From positions 115,704-179,703 of the forward strand of contig JAUHZU010000007.1 in NCBI GenBank assembly GCA_030425705.1: a stretch of DNA of 64,000 nt. The letters run 5' to 3'. The position numbers were made by a program, and so were the translations under genes. This DNA is from Phycisphaerae bacterium (GTDB lineage Bacteria > Planctomycetota > Phycisphaerae > Phycisphaerales > Phycisphaeraceae). Below the pieces are notes generated by a model. It did no database searches. It worked only from the letters and a program-made list of their open reading frames with translations, and was not told the DNA's origin. This document shows positions 25,559-34,978 of the stretch, piece by piece; within the stretch, counting starts at the first letter, position 1; every line of letters starts with the position of its first letter.

Positions 25559-26887
25559 ATGAGTCAGACGACCACCGACCGCTACGCCGCCTCGTCCCAG
25601 GCCCACGCCCGCGCCGCCCGGCTGATGCCCGGAGGGGTCAGCTCGCCCGTCCGCGCCTACAAGGCGGTCGGCCGCGAGCCCATCACGATCCGTAAGGGCA
25701 AGGGCGCACACGTCAAGGACGTGGACGGCAACAGCTACATCGACTACGTCTGTTCGTACGGCCCGCTGATCCTCGGCCACGCGGCCGAGCCGGTCGTCGC
25801 CGCGGTGACCAAGGCGGTGCAGCGGGGCGCGAGCTTCGGCATGCCGACGCAGGCGGAGTCGGACCTGGCCGAGCGGGTGATCGAGGCCGTGCCCTCGATC
25901 GAGGTCGTGCGGTTCGTGAACTCGGGGACCGAGGCGGCGATGAGCGCGCTGCGGCTGGCCCGCGCGGCGACGGGGCGGGACAAGGTCATCAAGTGCATCG
26001 GCTGCTACCACGGGCATACCGACGCGATGCTCGTCTCCGCGGGCAGCGGCGCGACGACGCTGGGCGTGCCTTCTTCGCCGGGTGTCCCGGGGTCGGTGAC
26101 AGGCGGGACGGTGCTCGTGCCGTACAACGATCTTGATGCCGTCCGCGCGGCGATGCTGGGCCACCGGGGCGAGGTCGCGTGCATGGCCGTCGAGCCGGTC
26201 GCCGGCAACATGGGCTGCATCCCGCCGGGTGACGGCTACCTGCAGGGGCTCCGCGACCTGTGCGACGAGTTCGGCGTGCTGCTGCTCTTTGACGAGGTGA
26301 TGACCGGATTCCGAGTCGCGTATGGCGGTGCCCAGTCGCTCTACGGCGTGACCCCCGACCTCACCATGCTCGGCAAGGTCGTCGGCGGGGGGCTGCCCTG
26401 CGCGGCGTACGGTGGGCGCGAAGACCTCATGCGGCAGGTCGCGCCGGACGGCCCGGTCTACCAGGCGGGCACACTCAGCGGCAACCCCCTGGCCATGGCC
26501 GCGGGGATCGCGACACTCGACACGCTGAAAGACAACGACCACGACGCCTACCGGAAGCTAGACGCCGCGACCCGCCACCTGGAGATGGGGCTGGGCGAGG
26601 CGGCCGAGTCGGCGGGCGTGCCGCTGTACCTCACACGAGTCGGCTCGATGCTCTGCCCGTTCTTCGTGAACAACGCCGGCGACACCGTCGAAGATTATGC
26701 CGACGCTACCCGCTGCCGGACCGACCGCTTCGCGGCGTTCTTCCGCACGATGCTGGATGAGGGGGTCGTGCTGCCGCCCGCCCAGTTCGAGGCGTGGTTC
26801 GTGAGCACCGCCCACGACCTCAAGGCGATCGAAGAGACCATCGCGGCGGCGAGCAAGGGGTTTGCCGCGGCGTCGGCGATCGCCTGA
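25559..26887 (+). CDS. hemL: Glutamate-1-semialdehyde 2,1-aminomutase
   Basis: A 442-residue PLP enzyme of tetrapyrrole synthesis by the C5 pathway, forming 5-aminolevulinate. MPGGVSSPVRAY at residues 23-34 is the characteristic start; GTEAAMSALRLARA, LLFDEVMTGFRVA and LTMLGKVVGGGLP follow, the last with the PLP Lys at about residue 273. Length is normal. The start codon is preceded by a -10-like TACCAT and no ribosome-binding site. It supplies the pathway that also uses cobA-hemD at 13231. Confidence 0.95.
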   Translation: MSQTTTDRYAASSQAHARAARLMPGGVSSPVRAYKAVGREPITIRKGKGAHVKDVDGNSYIDYVCSYGPLILGHAAEPVVAAVTKAVQRGASFGMPTQAESDLAERVIEAVPSIEVVRFVNSGTEAAMSALRLARAATGRDKVIKCIGCYHGHTDAMLVSAGSGATTLGVPSSPGVPGSVTGGTVLVPYNDLDAVRAAMLGHRGEVACMAVEPVAGNMGCIPPGDGYLQGLRDLCDEFGVLLLFDEVMTGFRVAYGGAQSLYGVTPDLTMLGKVVGGGLPCAAYGGREDLMRQVAPDGPVYQAGTLSGNPLAMAAGIATLDTLKDNDHDAYRKLDAATRHLEMGLGEAAESAGVPLYLTRVGSMLCPFFVNNAGDTVEDYADATRCRTDRFAAFFRTMLDEGVVLPPAQFEAWFVSTAHDLKAIEETIAAASKGFAAASAIA

Positions 26888-26999
26888 CCCTCCGTTCGCA
26901 CCCATCCGTGAATGCCTACGGTTCCGGCGGCCACACGCATGCCCGCCGGGTGTTTACAATGCGTGATTCTGCCCTTCGCCACCGAAAGTGACCCCGACC

Positions 27000-28667
27000 A
27001 TGACCCCAGCGACCGCGACCCAGACCTTCAAGATCCTCGCCGCCGACAAGCTCGCCCAACAGGGCCTGGACTGGATCGCCGCTCAGCCGGACGCCGAGTT
27101 GGTCAACAAGCCCGGCCTGTCGGAGTCCGAGTACGCCGCGATGCTGGCCGAGGGCGGCATCCAGGCGATGATCGTCCGCTCGGGGATCAAGGTCACCCGC
27201 GAGGTGCTCGCCAACCCCGGCGACCTGAAGGTCATCGCCCGAGCGGGTGTCGGGGTCGACAACATCGACCTCGCGGCCGCGACGGAGAAGGGCATCCTCG
27301 TCGTCAACACCGCCGAGGCCTCGACCATCACCACCGCCGAGCACGCCTTCGCCCTGATGATCGCGCTATTGCGGAACATCGGCCCGGCCTACAAGACCAT
27401 GACCGGCGGCGGCTGGGACCGCAGCAAGTTCCAGGGACGCCAGCTCAGCGGGCTCACGCTCGGCGTCGTCGGCTTCGGCCGGATCGGGCAGACCGTCGCC
27501 CAGCGCGCCCTGGCCTTCGGCATGAAGGTCGTCGCCTACGACCCGGTCTTCAACAGCCCGACCGCGCTCGACGGCCAGGTCAAAATGTACAACGACTTCT
27601 CGGCCATGCTCCCCGAGGCGGACGTGCTAACGTTCCACGTCCCGCTGAACGACGCGACCCGGGGCATGCTCGACGACGAAGCGTTCGGCCGCTGCCGCAA
27701 GGGCGTCTACGTCGTCAACGCGGCGCGTGGCGGCGTGGTGGATGAAGCGGGCCTGCTCAAGGCACTGGACGACGGGCGCTGCGGCGGGGCGGCGGTGGAT
27801 GTCTACTCCAGCGAGCCGCCACCGGCCGACTCGGCGCTGCGCGTCCACCCCAAGCTGCTGTGCACCCCGCACCTGGGCGCTTCGACCAAGGAGGCGCAGG
27901 AAGCGGTGAGCAGCGACGCCGCCGCGGCCTGCCTCGCCTACCTCCGGGGCGAGGGGATCAAGGGCGCGGTGAACGCCGGCGGCCTGCGTGTCGACCTCAA
28001 CGACCAGCAGCACGGCTTCGTCGACCTCGCAGGGCGGATGGCCCGGCTGCTGAGCCCGATGATCACCCGCGGTGTCGCTCGCGTCGAAATCGAACTGGCC
28101 GGCAAAGAACTGGCCAAGGCGGCCGGGACCGTGGAGCGCGCGGCGATGGTCGGCCTGCTCCGCGGCCACCTCGACGACCCGGTCAACATGATCAACGTCG
28201 CCGACGTCGCTCAGCGGCGCGGGATCAAGACCAAGACCGCCGTCATCGACGAGCCCACCGAGCAGGGGCCTCAGCTCACCATCGTCGTGCACGGGCCCGA
28301 CGGGTCGGTGGACGGCAAGACGCACCCGGCCGACCGGACCCGCCGGATCGCCGGCCGGGTCTATGACGACCTCAAGCCCCGCGTCGTCGAGATCAACGGC
28401 TACGCGATGGACATGACCCCCGACGGCCACATGGTCATCCTGCAGAATGAGGACCTGCCAGGCATGATCGGCACGGTCGGGATGGCCTTCGGCGACGCGG
28501 GCGTGAACATCGCCGACATGACCATCAGCCGACGCGACACGGGCGACGGCAAAGCCACGGCGCTGATGGTCCTCAAGACCGACGCCAAGGCCGACGAAGC
28601 TCTGGTTGGTCGGCTGAGCCACACCCCGGGCGTCCTGAAGATCGCGTCGGTGGAATTGCCGGGGTAG
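27000..28667 (+). CDS. serA: D-3-phosphoglycerate dehydrogenase
   Basis: A 555-residue long-form PGDH, the first step of serine synthesis. The substrate domain opens with ILAADKLAQQGLDWI; the NAD Rossmann motif is VGFGRIGQTVAQRA; the active-site part includes NAARGGVVDEAGL and LLCTPHLGAST (catalytic His). An intervening ASB domain and a C-terminal ACT domain (ILQNEDLPGMIGTVGMAFG) follow, indicating allosteric control, usually by serine. Family length is about 525-530; here the ASB region is slightly longer. A TACAAT element 39 nt upstream may be its promoter. Confidence 0.95.
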   Translation: MTPATATQTFKILAADKLAQQGLDWIAAQPDAELVNKPGLSESEYAAMLAEGGIQAMIVRSGIKVTREVLANPGDLKVIARAGVGVDNIDLAAATEKGILVVNTAEASTITTAEHAFALMIALLRNIGPAYKTMTGGGWDRSKFQGRQLSGLTLGVVGFGRIGQTVAQRALAFGMKVVAYDPVFNSPTALDGQVKMYNDFSAMLPEADVLTFHVPLNDATRGMLDDEAFGRCRKGVYVVNAARGGVVDEAGLLKALDDGRCGGAAVDVYSSEPPPADSALRVHPKLLCTPHLGASTKEAQEAVSSDAAAACLAYLRGEGIKGAVNAGGLRVDLNDQQHGFVDLAGRMARLLSPMITRGVARVEIELAGKELAKAAGTVERAAMVGLLRGHLDDPVNMINVADVAQRRGIKTKTAVIDEPTEQGPQLTIVVHGPDGSVDGKTHPADRTRRIAGRVYDDLKPRVVEINGYAMDMTPDGHMVILQNEDLPGMIGTVGMAFGDAGVNIADMTISRRDTGDGKATALMVLKTDAKADEALVGRLSHTPGVLKIASVELPG

Positions 28668-28682
28668 GGCAGGCCGACCCGC

Positions 28683-28688
28683 TATCAT
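28683..28688 (+). promoter_or_regulatory. Candidate -10 element (TATCAT) for leaderless pfkA
   Basis: TATCAT ends 7 nt before the ATG at 28696. The gap to serA is only 28 nt, so read-through from serA is also possible. Confidence 0.35.
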
Positions 28689-28695
28689 CCCGCAC

Positions 28696-29808
28696 ATGAC
28701 CAGTAAGAACAAAACAAGCATCCAACGCATCGGCGTCCTCACCGGCGGGGGGGACTGCCCCGGGCTGAACGCCGTTATCCGGGCCGTGACCAAGACCGCG
28801 ATCTTTGACTACGGCCTGGAGGTTATGGGCATCGAGGACGGCTTCCTCGGCCTCGTCGAGGGGCGGATGCACCCGTTGGACGACTTCGCGGTCTCGGGCA
28901 TCCTCACGACCGGGGGGACAATCCTCGGCTCGAACAACAAGTGCAACCCCGCCCGGTTCGCCGTCCACCGCGCCGACGGCGAGGGCTACGACTACATCGA
29001 CGTCACCGGCCGGTGCCTGGATCACCTCGACCAGTTCGGTATCGACGCGTTGGTCGTCATCGGCGGGGACGGCACGATGGCCTGCGCCCAGAACTTCGTC
29101 GAGAAGGGCGTCATCTGTGTCGGCGTGCCGAAGACGATCGACAACGACCTCGTCGGGACGGACGTGACGTTCGGCTTCGCGACGGCGGTGAACACGGCGA
29201 CCGAGGCGATTGACCGGATCCACACCACGGCGATGAGCCACCACCGCGCGATGGTCGTCGAGGTCATGGGACGCAACGCCGGGTGGATCGCGCTGCACGC
29301 GGGCGTCGCGTCGGGCTCGGACATTATCCTGCTGCCGGAGATCGACTTCGACCTCGACGCCGTGTGCGATAAGGTCATCGACCGCAGCAAGCACGGCAAG
29401 CGGTTCTCAATCATCTGCGTCAGCGAGGGGGCGAAGCCCCGGGGCGGCGAGCGCGTCGTGAAGAAGGTCGACCTTGCCAGCCCCGACCCGATCCGCCTGG
29501 GCGGGATCGGCCGGGTCCTCACCGAGCAGATCGAAGAACACACGGGCATCGAGACCCGCAACACCGTGCTCGGCTACATCCAGCGCGGTGGCACGCCCGT
29601 GCCGGAGGACCGCATCCTCGGCACCGAGTTCGGCCACAAGGCCGTCGAGGTCCTGATGTCCGGCCAGAAGAACCGGCTGGTGGTCATGCATGGCCGGGAG
29701 GTCACCCACGAGTCGCTCAGCGCCGCGGCCGGCAAGCAGCGCATCGTCCCGCTGGACCATCCGCTGATCGCCGCGGCGAAGGCGGTCGGCGTGTCGTTCG
29801 GGGTCTGA
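28696..29808 (+). CDS. pfkA: 6-phosphofructokinase
   Basis: A 370-residue glycolytic kinase. GGGDCPGLNAVIR at residues 17-29, GGDGTMA at 123-129, PKTIDNDLVGTD at 145-156 and MGRNAGWIA at 191-199 are the phosphate-donor and fructose-6-phosphate motifs. The residue after GGD is Gly, as in ATP enzymes, while the residue before TIDND is Lys, as in PPi enzymes. ATP use is the more likely reading since Gly at the first position admits the nucleotide, but the pair is mixed. Length fits the group of long bacterial PFKs. Confidence 0.92.
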   Translation: MTSKNKTSIQRIGVLTGGGDCPGLNAVIRAVTKTAIFDYGLEVMGIEDGFLGLVEGRMHPLDDFAVSGILTTGGTILGSNNKCNPARFAVHRADGEGYDYIDVTGRCLDHLDQFGIDALVVIGGDGTMACAQNFVEKGVICVGVPKTIDNDLVGTDVTFGFATAVNTATEAIDRIHTTAMSHHRAMVVEVMGRNAGWIALHAGVASGSDIILLPEIDFDLDAVCDKVIDRSKHGKRFSIICVSEGAKPRGGERVVKKVDLASPDPIRLGGIGRVLTEQIEEHTGIETRNTVLGYIQRGGTPVPEDRILGTEFGHKAVEVLMSGQKNRLVVMHGREVTHESLSAAAGKQRIVPLDHPLIAAAKAVGVSFGV

Positions 29809-29884
29809 TCAGCGGTACGGCAGCGGCCGGGATCGGGTAGAATCCTCCGTTTGGCCCGCCCGACACAGGCACCGGAACCCACCG

Positions 29885-31231
29885 ATGACCGCCGCGCAGA
29901 CAACGCCCTCGCCCGTCCTCGACAAGCTGCGGCTGACACCCGGCCACGCAACAATCGTCGGGCTGCAGTGGGGCGACGAGGGCAAGGGCAAGGTTGTTGA
30001 CATGCTCGCGGCCGAGTACGACCTGGTCGCTCGCTACAACGGCGGGGCCAACGCCGGCCACACCGTCGTCGTTGAGGACCAAACCTACAAGCTGCACCTC
30101 ATCCCCTCGGGCATCCTCTACCCCGACAAGATGAATGTGCTGGGCAACGGGGTCGTGATCGATCCGGCCCAGCTCGTGAAGGAGATCACCGGGCTACGCG
30201 AGCGCGGGATCAAGGCCGACGCCACCAACCTCGCGATCAGTGACCGGGCACACGTCGTCCTGCCGTACCACCCGTACGAGGACAAGCTGCTTGAAGAAAC
30301 AAGCGCCTCGCCGATCGGCACGACCGGTCGCGGCATCGGCCCGTGCTACGCCGACAAGGCCCTGCGGCTCAACGCGATCCGCATGGGTGACCTGACCGAC
30401 CCGGCCAAGCGCCGCGCGGCGATCACACGCGTGGTCGCTTTCAAAAACACGACCCTCGGCGCGCTCGCCAAGGCCCACGGCCGGGACTTCACCCCCTTCG
30501 ATGCCGAGGCGATCATCCAGGCCACCGAAAGTCACATGGCCGTCCTCGGCCCGATGGTGACCGACACCGCATCGATGATGCACCTGGCCACGGACGCCGG
30601 GCAAAGCGTCCTCTTCGAGGGCGCGAACGCGACACTGCTGGACATCGACCACGGCACCTACCCGTTCGTGACTTCGTCCAACTGCTCGTCGCTGGGCGCA
30701 CACACCGGCACGGGCACGCCTGGCCACCAGGTGCCCAACATCATCGGCATCGCCAAGGCCTACCAGACCCGCGTCGGCGAAGGACCCATGCCCACCGAAC
30801 TCACCGACGCCACCGGCGACCGCATCCGCGAGGTCGGGCGCGAGTACGGCACGACGACCGGTCGGCCCCGACGCTGCGGGTGGATCGACCTCGTTGCTCT
30901 GCGCTACACCACGCGTGTCAGCGGCGCAACCGTGCTATGTGTCATGCTGCTCGATGTCCTCGCCGACCTGCCCGAACTCAAGTGTTGTGTCGGGTACACC
31001 CTCGACGGCGAGCCCATCGACCACTTCCCGGCGGGGTGCGATGCGCTCGCCCGCGTCGGGCCGGTCTACCAGACGCTGCCCGGCTTCAAGGGCCCGATCG
31101 ACGGGTGCAAGACCCTCGCCGACCTGCCCGAGAACGCCAGGAAGTACCTCGATTTTATCGCCGACTACCTCGGCGTCCCGGTCGTCCTCGCGAGCGTCGG
31201 CCCCGGCCGGACACAGACCGCGATGGGCTGA
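29885..31231 (+). CDS. purA: Adenylosuccinate synthetase
   Basis: A 448-residue GTP-dependent enzyme joining IMP and aspartate on the way to AMP. GLQWGDEGKGKVVD at about residues 22-35 is the P-loop-like signature; NGGANAGHTVV and GTTGRGIGPCYADK follow, and the C-terminal half contains TTTGRPRRCGWIDLVAL. It starts with a 17-residue polar extension before the usual start. A TAGAAT box about 41 nt upstream may be the promoter. Confidence 0.96.
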   Translation: MTAAQTTPSPVLDKLRLTPGHATIVGLQWGDEGKGKVVDMLAAEYDLVARYNGGANAGHTVVVEDQTYKLHLIPSGILYPDKMNVLGNGVVIDPAQLVKEITGLRERGIKADATNLAISDRAHVVLPYHPYEDKLLEETSASPIGTTGRGIGPCYADKALRLNAIRMGDLTDPAKRRAAITRVVAFKNTTLGALAKAHGRDFTPFDAEAIIQATESHMAVLGPMVTDTASMMHLATDAGQSVLFEGANATLLDIDHGTYPFVTSSNCSSLGAHTGTGTPGHQVPNIIGIAKAYQTRVGEGPMPTELTDATGDRIREVGREYGTTTGRPRRCGWIDLVALRYTTRVSGATVLCVMLLDVLADLPELKCCVGYTLDGEPIDHFPAGCDALARVGPVYQTLPGFKGPIDGCKTLADLPENARKYLDFIADYLGVPVVLASVGPGRTQTAMG

Positions 31232-31252
31232 ACACACCCCAGGGGACCTGCA

Positions 31253-31771
31253 ATGCTCGACACCTTCAAGACACTGATCCACGACCAGTACGAGGCGGTG
31301 TTCTGCATGCTCGGCGCGTGCATCGACAGGTGCCCGGACGAGAGCTGGGATGCGCCCGTCGCGAACCTGCGGTTCTGTCAAGTCGTGTTCCACACGCTCT
31401 TCTTTACGGATGTCTACCTCGGCACCGCGCTTGCCCAACTCAAGGAGCAGGACTTCCACAATCAGCACGCCGATACCTTCGCCGACTACGAAGAACTGGA
31501 GCACAAGGTCCAGGAGGCCCTCTACACCCGCCCGTTTATCGTTGACTACCTTGCACACTGCCGTGAGAAAATGGCAAGGGTTGTCGCGGCGGAGACCGAG
31601 GCCTCACTCGAAACGCGTCCCGGCTTCGACTGGCTCAAGTTCTCACGTGCCGAGGTGCACGTCTACAATATCCGGCACATCCACCACCACGCGGCACAGC
31701 TCAGTCTCCGCCTGCGGCTGGACCACGCGGTGGAGGTCCCGTGGATCGGCTCGAAGTGGCGGGACGTGTAA
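31253..31771 (+). CDS. DinB-fold protein
   Basis: A 172-residue four-helix-bundle protein of the DinB/YfiT-like superfamily. Histidines of the usual metal triad appear as VVFHTLFFTD (about residue 45) and NIRHIHHHAAQLSLRLR near the C terminus. Such proteins bind Ni, Zn or Fe and include thiol transferases and damage-inducible proteins. Its ATG is 21 nt after purA with GGGGACC nearby. Specific role unknown. Confidence 0.75.
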   Translation: MLDTFKTLIHDQYEAVFCMLGACIDRCPDESWDAPVANLRFCQVVFHTLFFTDVYLGTALAQLKEQDFHNQHADTFADYEELEHKVQEALYTRPFIVDYLAHCREKMARVVAAETEASLETRPGFDWLKFSRAEVHVYNIRHIHHHAAQLSLRLRLDHAVEVPWIGSKWRDV

Positions 31772-31841
31772 TCCGCTTCACACCGCTACGCGGTCCAACC
31801 AACTGGCCAGCGGTACCGATCGGCGAAGCTTTCAACAACCT

Positions 31842-32570
31842 ATGACGCAACCCCAGCCCCAACCCGACGCAGCGCTCCCGCGGCACCTGGCCGTCATCAT
31901 GGACGGCAACGGTCGCTGGGCCGAGACACGCGGCAAAGACCGCAGCTACGGCCACAAGCAGGGGGCCGAGGCCGTACGCCCGATCGTCACCGAGTGTGCC
32001 CGGCTGGGCCTGGAAGCCCTGACACTCTACTCCTTCTCGACCGAGAACTGGACCCGCAGCAAGGACGAGGTCGACACGCTCATGGACCTGTACGTCGCGT
32101 ACCTCGAGTCCGAGCGCGGCCTGTTCATGGATAACAACGTCCGGCTGGTCCAGATCGGCCGACGCGAGGGCCTGCCCACTCGCGTGCTCGATGCGCTGGA
32201 CAAGATGGCGGACGACACCGCTCAGCACGACGGGCTGACGCTGGCGCTGGCGATCAACTACGGCAGCCGATCGGAGATCACCGACGCCGTCCGCGCCATC
32301 GCCGCGAAGGCGGCCTCGGGTGATCTAGCGCCCGGCCAGATCACTGAGGACACTGTCGCCGAACACCTCTACACCGCCGACCTGCCCGACCCGGACCTGC
32401 TGGTCCGGACCGCCGGGGAGATGCGGCTGAGTAACTACCTGCTCTGGCAGGTCAGCTACGCCGAGTTCTACGTCACCGACGCCTGCTGGCCGGACTTCAC
32501 CGTCGCGGAGTTGCACAAGGCCTTCTCGGCCTACCGCGGCCGCGTCCGCCGCTTCGGCGGGGTCGTATGA
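31842..32570 (+). CDS. uppS: Isoprenyl (undecaprenyl diphosphate) transferase
   Basis: A 242-residue cis-prenyltransferase. IMDGNGRWAETRG at residues 19-31 holds the catalytic Asp; TLYSFSTENWTRSKDEV and LVRTAGEMRLSNYLLWQ with YAEFYVTDACWPDF are the remaining conserved regions. It makes the C55 lipid carrier for cell-envelope polymers by adding isopentenyl units to farnesyl diphosphate. Length is normal. The GGE variant (AGEMRLSN rather than SGExRxSN) keeps the key Arg. Confidence 0.95.
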   Translation: MTQPQPQPDAALPRHLAVIMDGNGRWAETRGKDRSYGHKQGAEAVRPIVTECARLGLEALTLYSFSTENWTRSKDEVDTLMDLYVAYLESERGLFMDNNVRLVQIGRREGLPTRVLDALDKMADDTAQHDGLTLALAINYGSRSEITDAVRAIAAKAASGDLAPGQITEDTVAEHLYTADLPDPDLLVRTAGEMRLSNYLLWQVSYAEFYVTDACWPDFTVAELHKAFSAYRGRVRRFGGVV

Positions 32571-32648
32571 ACCTCGGTCGACTGGCCGTCGTTACAGCAG
32601 CCGAGGGATTCGTGGGGCGTTGGTATTCCTGTTCGCCGACCTCCCGCC

Positions 32649-32654
32649 TATACT
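32649..32654 (+). promoter_or_regulatory. Candidate -10 (TATACT) for the Met-rich protein gene
   Basis: TATACT lies 41 nt before the ATG at 32696, in an AT-rich patch after uppS. AAGGAG 6 nt before the ATG provides a canonical ribosome-binding site. Confidence 0.5.
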
Positions 32655-32695
32655 ATTTCTGCTGAGAGACCCGTTTACCATTAAGGAGTGACCCG

Positions 32696-33748
32696 ATGAC
32701 CCGCCTGATGACCCGACGCCTGCCGCTCATGCTGATGGCCGTGTGTGCGATCCTCTGCACCACCGCCCGGCCCGCCTCGGCGCAGGCCCCCGACACCGCG
32801 GTCGCCGAGGACACCACCCTGATGGTGTGGATCGACCTGACCCGGATCGACGACGCGATGATCGAGCGGGCCGGTGAAATGATGGCCGACCTGGCCGACA
32901 GCCCGATGGCCGGTGGCCTGCCTGTCGGCGATCTGGACCTGGGCATCCTGATGATGCAGGACTTCCGCGAGTCGTTCGTCGCGGCGGGCGGCGAGGGGCT
33001 GCTCGTCATGATGGGCATGCCCGACATGGCCAACATGCAGCAGGGGATGGACGGCCTGCCGCTGAGCGTCATGGTCAAGACCGCCGAAGGGGCCGACCCC
33101 GCCGCCCTCAAGGACGCGATGACCGACCTGATGGGCGAGACCGCGGGCGATGTCGCCTTCGCGATCGATGAATACGCTGACGGCTGGCACGCGGTCAGCG
33201 TCGACGGCCTGCCGCCGGTGACCAAAGAAGGCGACGTCGACGCGGCCGAGCGCTTCAACGCACAACTCGCCGAGCGAGCCGAGGCACCGCTGACGGTCCT
33301 GCTTCGGATGAACGACCAGATGCGTGACATGCTCGACGGGATGATGCTCGCCGAGGACCCGACCATGGCGATGATGGCGGGCATGATGCAGCCGCTGCAC
33401 GGCATGGATATCGCCGCGGTCTCGCTGTTCACCGATGGCGAAGAGACCGAGATCGACATCGCCCTGAACTTCGAGGACAAGCGGCTGGGCAGCCAGTTCC
33501 TCAACTCCTTCAACGGCATGCTGATGCTCGGCCAAGGCATGATCGGCGCGCAGCTCGCCGAGATGAACAACCCGCCCAGCCAGGAAGCGATCAACGGCTT
33601 CTTCCAGCACCTCGCGATGAAGAGCACCGACGGCGGTGAGACCCTCCGGCTGATCCTCGACCAGCGTTTCTTCGACGCAGCGGAAGAACTCCTCCCCGCG
33701 CTCCAGGACATGATGGGCGGCATGGGCGGCGAAGGGCAGTTGTTCTAG
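32696..33748 (+). CDS. Secreted methionine-rich hypothetical protein
   Basis: A 350-residue exported protein. The signal peptide runs to about ASAQA at residue 30. The mature part is striking for methionine: I count 39 Met in the whole protein (about 11%), many in pairs (GEMMADL, ILMMQD, DGMMLAED, GMMQPLHGM, QDMMGGMGG). Asp and Glu are also abundant. Met clusters bind Cu(I) in other exported proteins, or can act as oxidant sinks; neither is shown here. The overall pattern (VWIDLTRIDD, LKDAMTDLMG) resembles planctomycete secreted proteins of unknown function. It is monocistronic with promoter and terminator. Confidence 0.75.
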   Translation: MTRLMTRRLPLMLMAVCAILCTTARPASAQAPDTAVAEDTTLMVWIDLTRIDDAMIERAGEMMADLADSPMAGGLPVGDLDLGILMMQDFRESFVAAGGEGLLVMMGMPDMANMQQGMDGLPLSVMVKTAEGADPAALKDAMTDLMGETAGDVAFAIDEYADGWHAVSVDGLPPVTKEGDVDAAERFNAQLAERAEAPLTVLLRMNDQMRDMLDGMMLAEDPTMAMMAGMMQPLHGMDIAAVSLFTDGEETEIDIALNFEDKRLGSQFLNSFNGMLMLGQGMIGAQLAEMNNPPSQEAINGFFQHLAMKSTDGGETLRLILDQRFFDAAEELLPALQDMMGGMGGEGQLF

Positions 33749-33779
33749 GCCACGAGCAGTTTTAACCTCAACCGATCCA

Positions 33780-33820
33780 AAGCACGCCTTCCTCGGGAGG
33801 CGTGCTTGCTTTTGGTTTTC
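33780..33820 (+). terminator. Rho-independent terminator
   Basis: AAGCACGCCT and AGGCGTGCTT form a 10-bp stem around an 8-nt loop, followed by GCTTTTGGTTTT. Confidence 0.85.
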
Positions 33821-33835
33821 CGCTTGCCCGCTACC

Positions 33836-34873
33836 TCAACCGCTCAATGCTGCGTCGATTGCGGTCAATTCGTCGGCAGTGAACGTGATGTTGTGCGCCT
33901 CAAGGTTCTCGAGGATCTGCTCGGGCCGGCTCGCGCCGATCAGTGTCGAGGTCACGCGGGCGTCCCGCAGCGTCCAGGACAGCGCCATCTGTGCCAGCGT
34001 CTGGCCCCGTTCCTGCGCGATGCGGTTGAGTGAGCGCAGCTTTGCCTGCAGCTCGGGCGTGATCGTGTCCCGGTTCAGGTAGCCGTCGGCATGGCCCGCG
34101 CGGGAGTTCTCGGGGACCGCGTCGAGGTACTTGTCGGTCAGCAGCCCCTGCGCCAGCGGGCTGAACGTGATGACCCCCAGCCCGTTGCGTTCCGTGACCG
34201 AAAGCAGGTCGTCTTCGATCCAGCGGTCCAGCATGGAGTAGTTGGGCTGGTGGATGATCGGCCGGACCAGCCCGTTGGCCTCGCAGACGCGCAGGACCTC
34301 CTCGGTCCGCTCGCCGGGGTACATGCTGATGCCGCAGTACAGCGTCTTGCCGCTGCGGACCGCGGTGTCGAGCGCGCCCAGGGTCTCCTCCAACGGCGTC
34401 TCCGTCGGGTCGGGGCGGTGGGAATAGAAGAGGTCGACGTAGTCGAGTTGCAGCCGGGCCAGCGACTGGTCGAGGGAGGCGAGCACGTGCTTGCGCGAGC
34501 CGAAGTTGCCGTAAGGCCCAGGCCACATGTCCCAGCCGGCCTTGGAGGAGATGATCAGTTCATCGCGGTGCTGGGCGAAGTCGTCTTTGAGGATCCGCCC
34601 GACCCGGGTTTCCGCGCTGCCGGGTGGGGGGCCGTAGTTGTTGGCCAGGTCGAAGTGGGTGATGCCCTGATCGAAGGCGGTGTGCAGCATCAGCCGGCAG
34701 TTGGCGTGCATGCCGGCCTCGTCGGCGTGCCGGCCCGAGTCCCGGCCGGCCGCGCCGAAGTTGTGCCAGCACCCCAGAGAGATCGCCGGCAGCCAGAGCC
34801 CGGAGGCCCCGCACCGACGGAACCAGCCGTCGGGCTGTTCATAGCGTTGATCGTCGGCTTGGTAGGCGGTCAT
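33836..34873 (-). CDS. Aldo/keto reductase (YghZ / L-glyceraldehyde-3-phosphate reductase type)
   Basis: A 345-residue NADPH-dependent reductase of the AKR14-like group. FDLANNYGPPPGSAE holds the catalytic Asp and Tyr, SSKAGWDMWPGPYG the Lys, and YSHRPDPTTP-like YSHRPDPTETP the His. The pattern GWDMWPGPYG is shared with E. coli YghZ, which detoxifies methylglyoxal and reduces L-glyceraldehyde 3-phosphate. CGAGGAG lies about 10 nt upstream of the ATG. It is downstream of the MerC gene on the same strand after 105 nt, perhaps a separate unit. Confidence 0.92.
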   Translation of the reverse strand: MTAYQADDQRYEQPDGWFRRCGASGLWLPAISLGCWHNFGAAGRDSGRHADEAGMHANCRLMLHTAFDQGITHFDLANNYGPPPGSAETRVGRILKDDFAQHRDELIISSKAGWDMWPGPYGNFGSRKHVLASLDQSLARLQLDYVDLFYSHRPDPTETPLEETLGALDTAVRSGKTLYCGISMYPGERTEEVLRVCEANGLVRPIIHQPNYSMLDRWIEDDLLSVTERNGLGVITFSPLAQGLLTDKYLDAVPENSRAGHADGYLNRDTITPELQAKLRSLNRIAQERGQTLAQMALSWTLRDARVTSTLIGASRPEQILENLEAHNITFTADELTAIDAALSG

Positions 34874-34978
34874 GGGCAGGGCTCCTCGTCGTCGCGTCCG
34901 GCAAACCAGCCGCCGGAGCCCGCCATGTTAGAACGAACTTCGCACGCATGTGCAGATGATGGCTGCCGAACAAGACCG

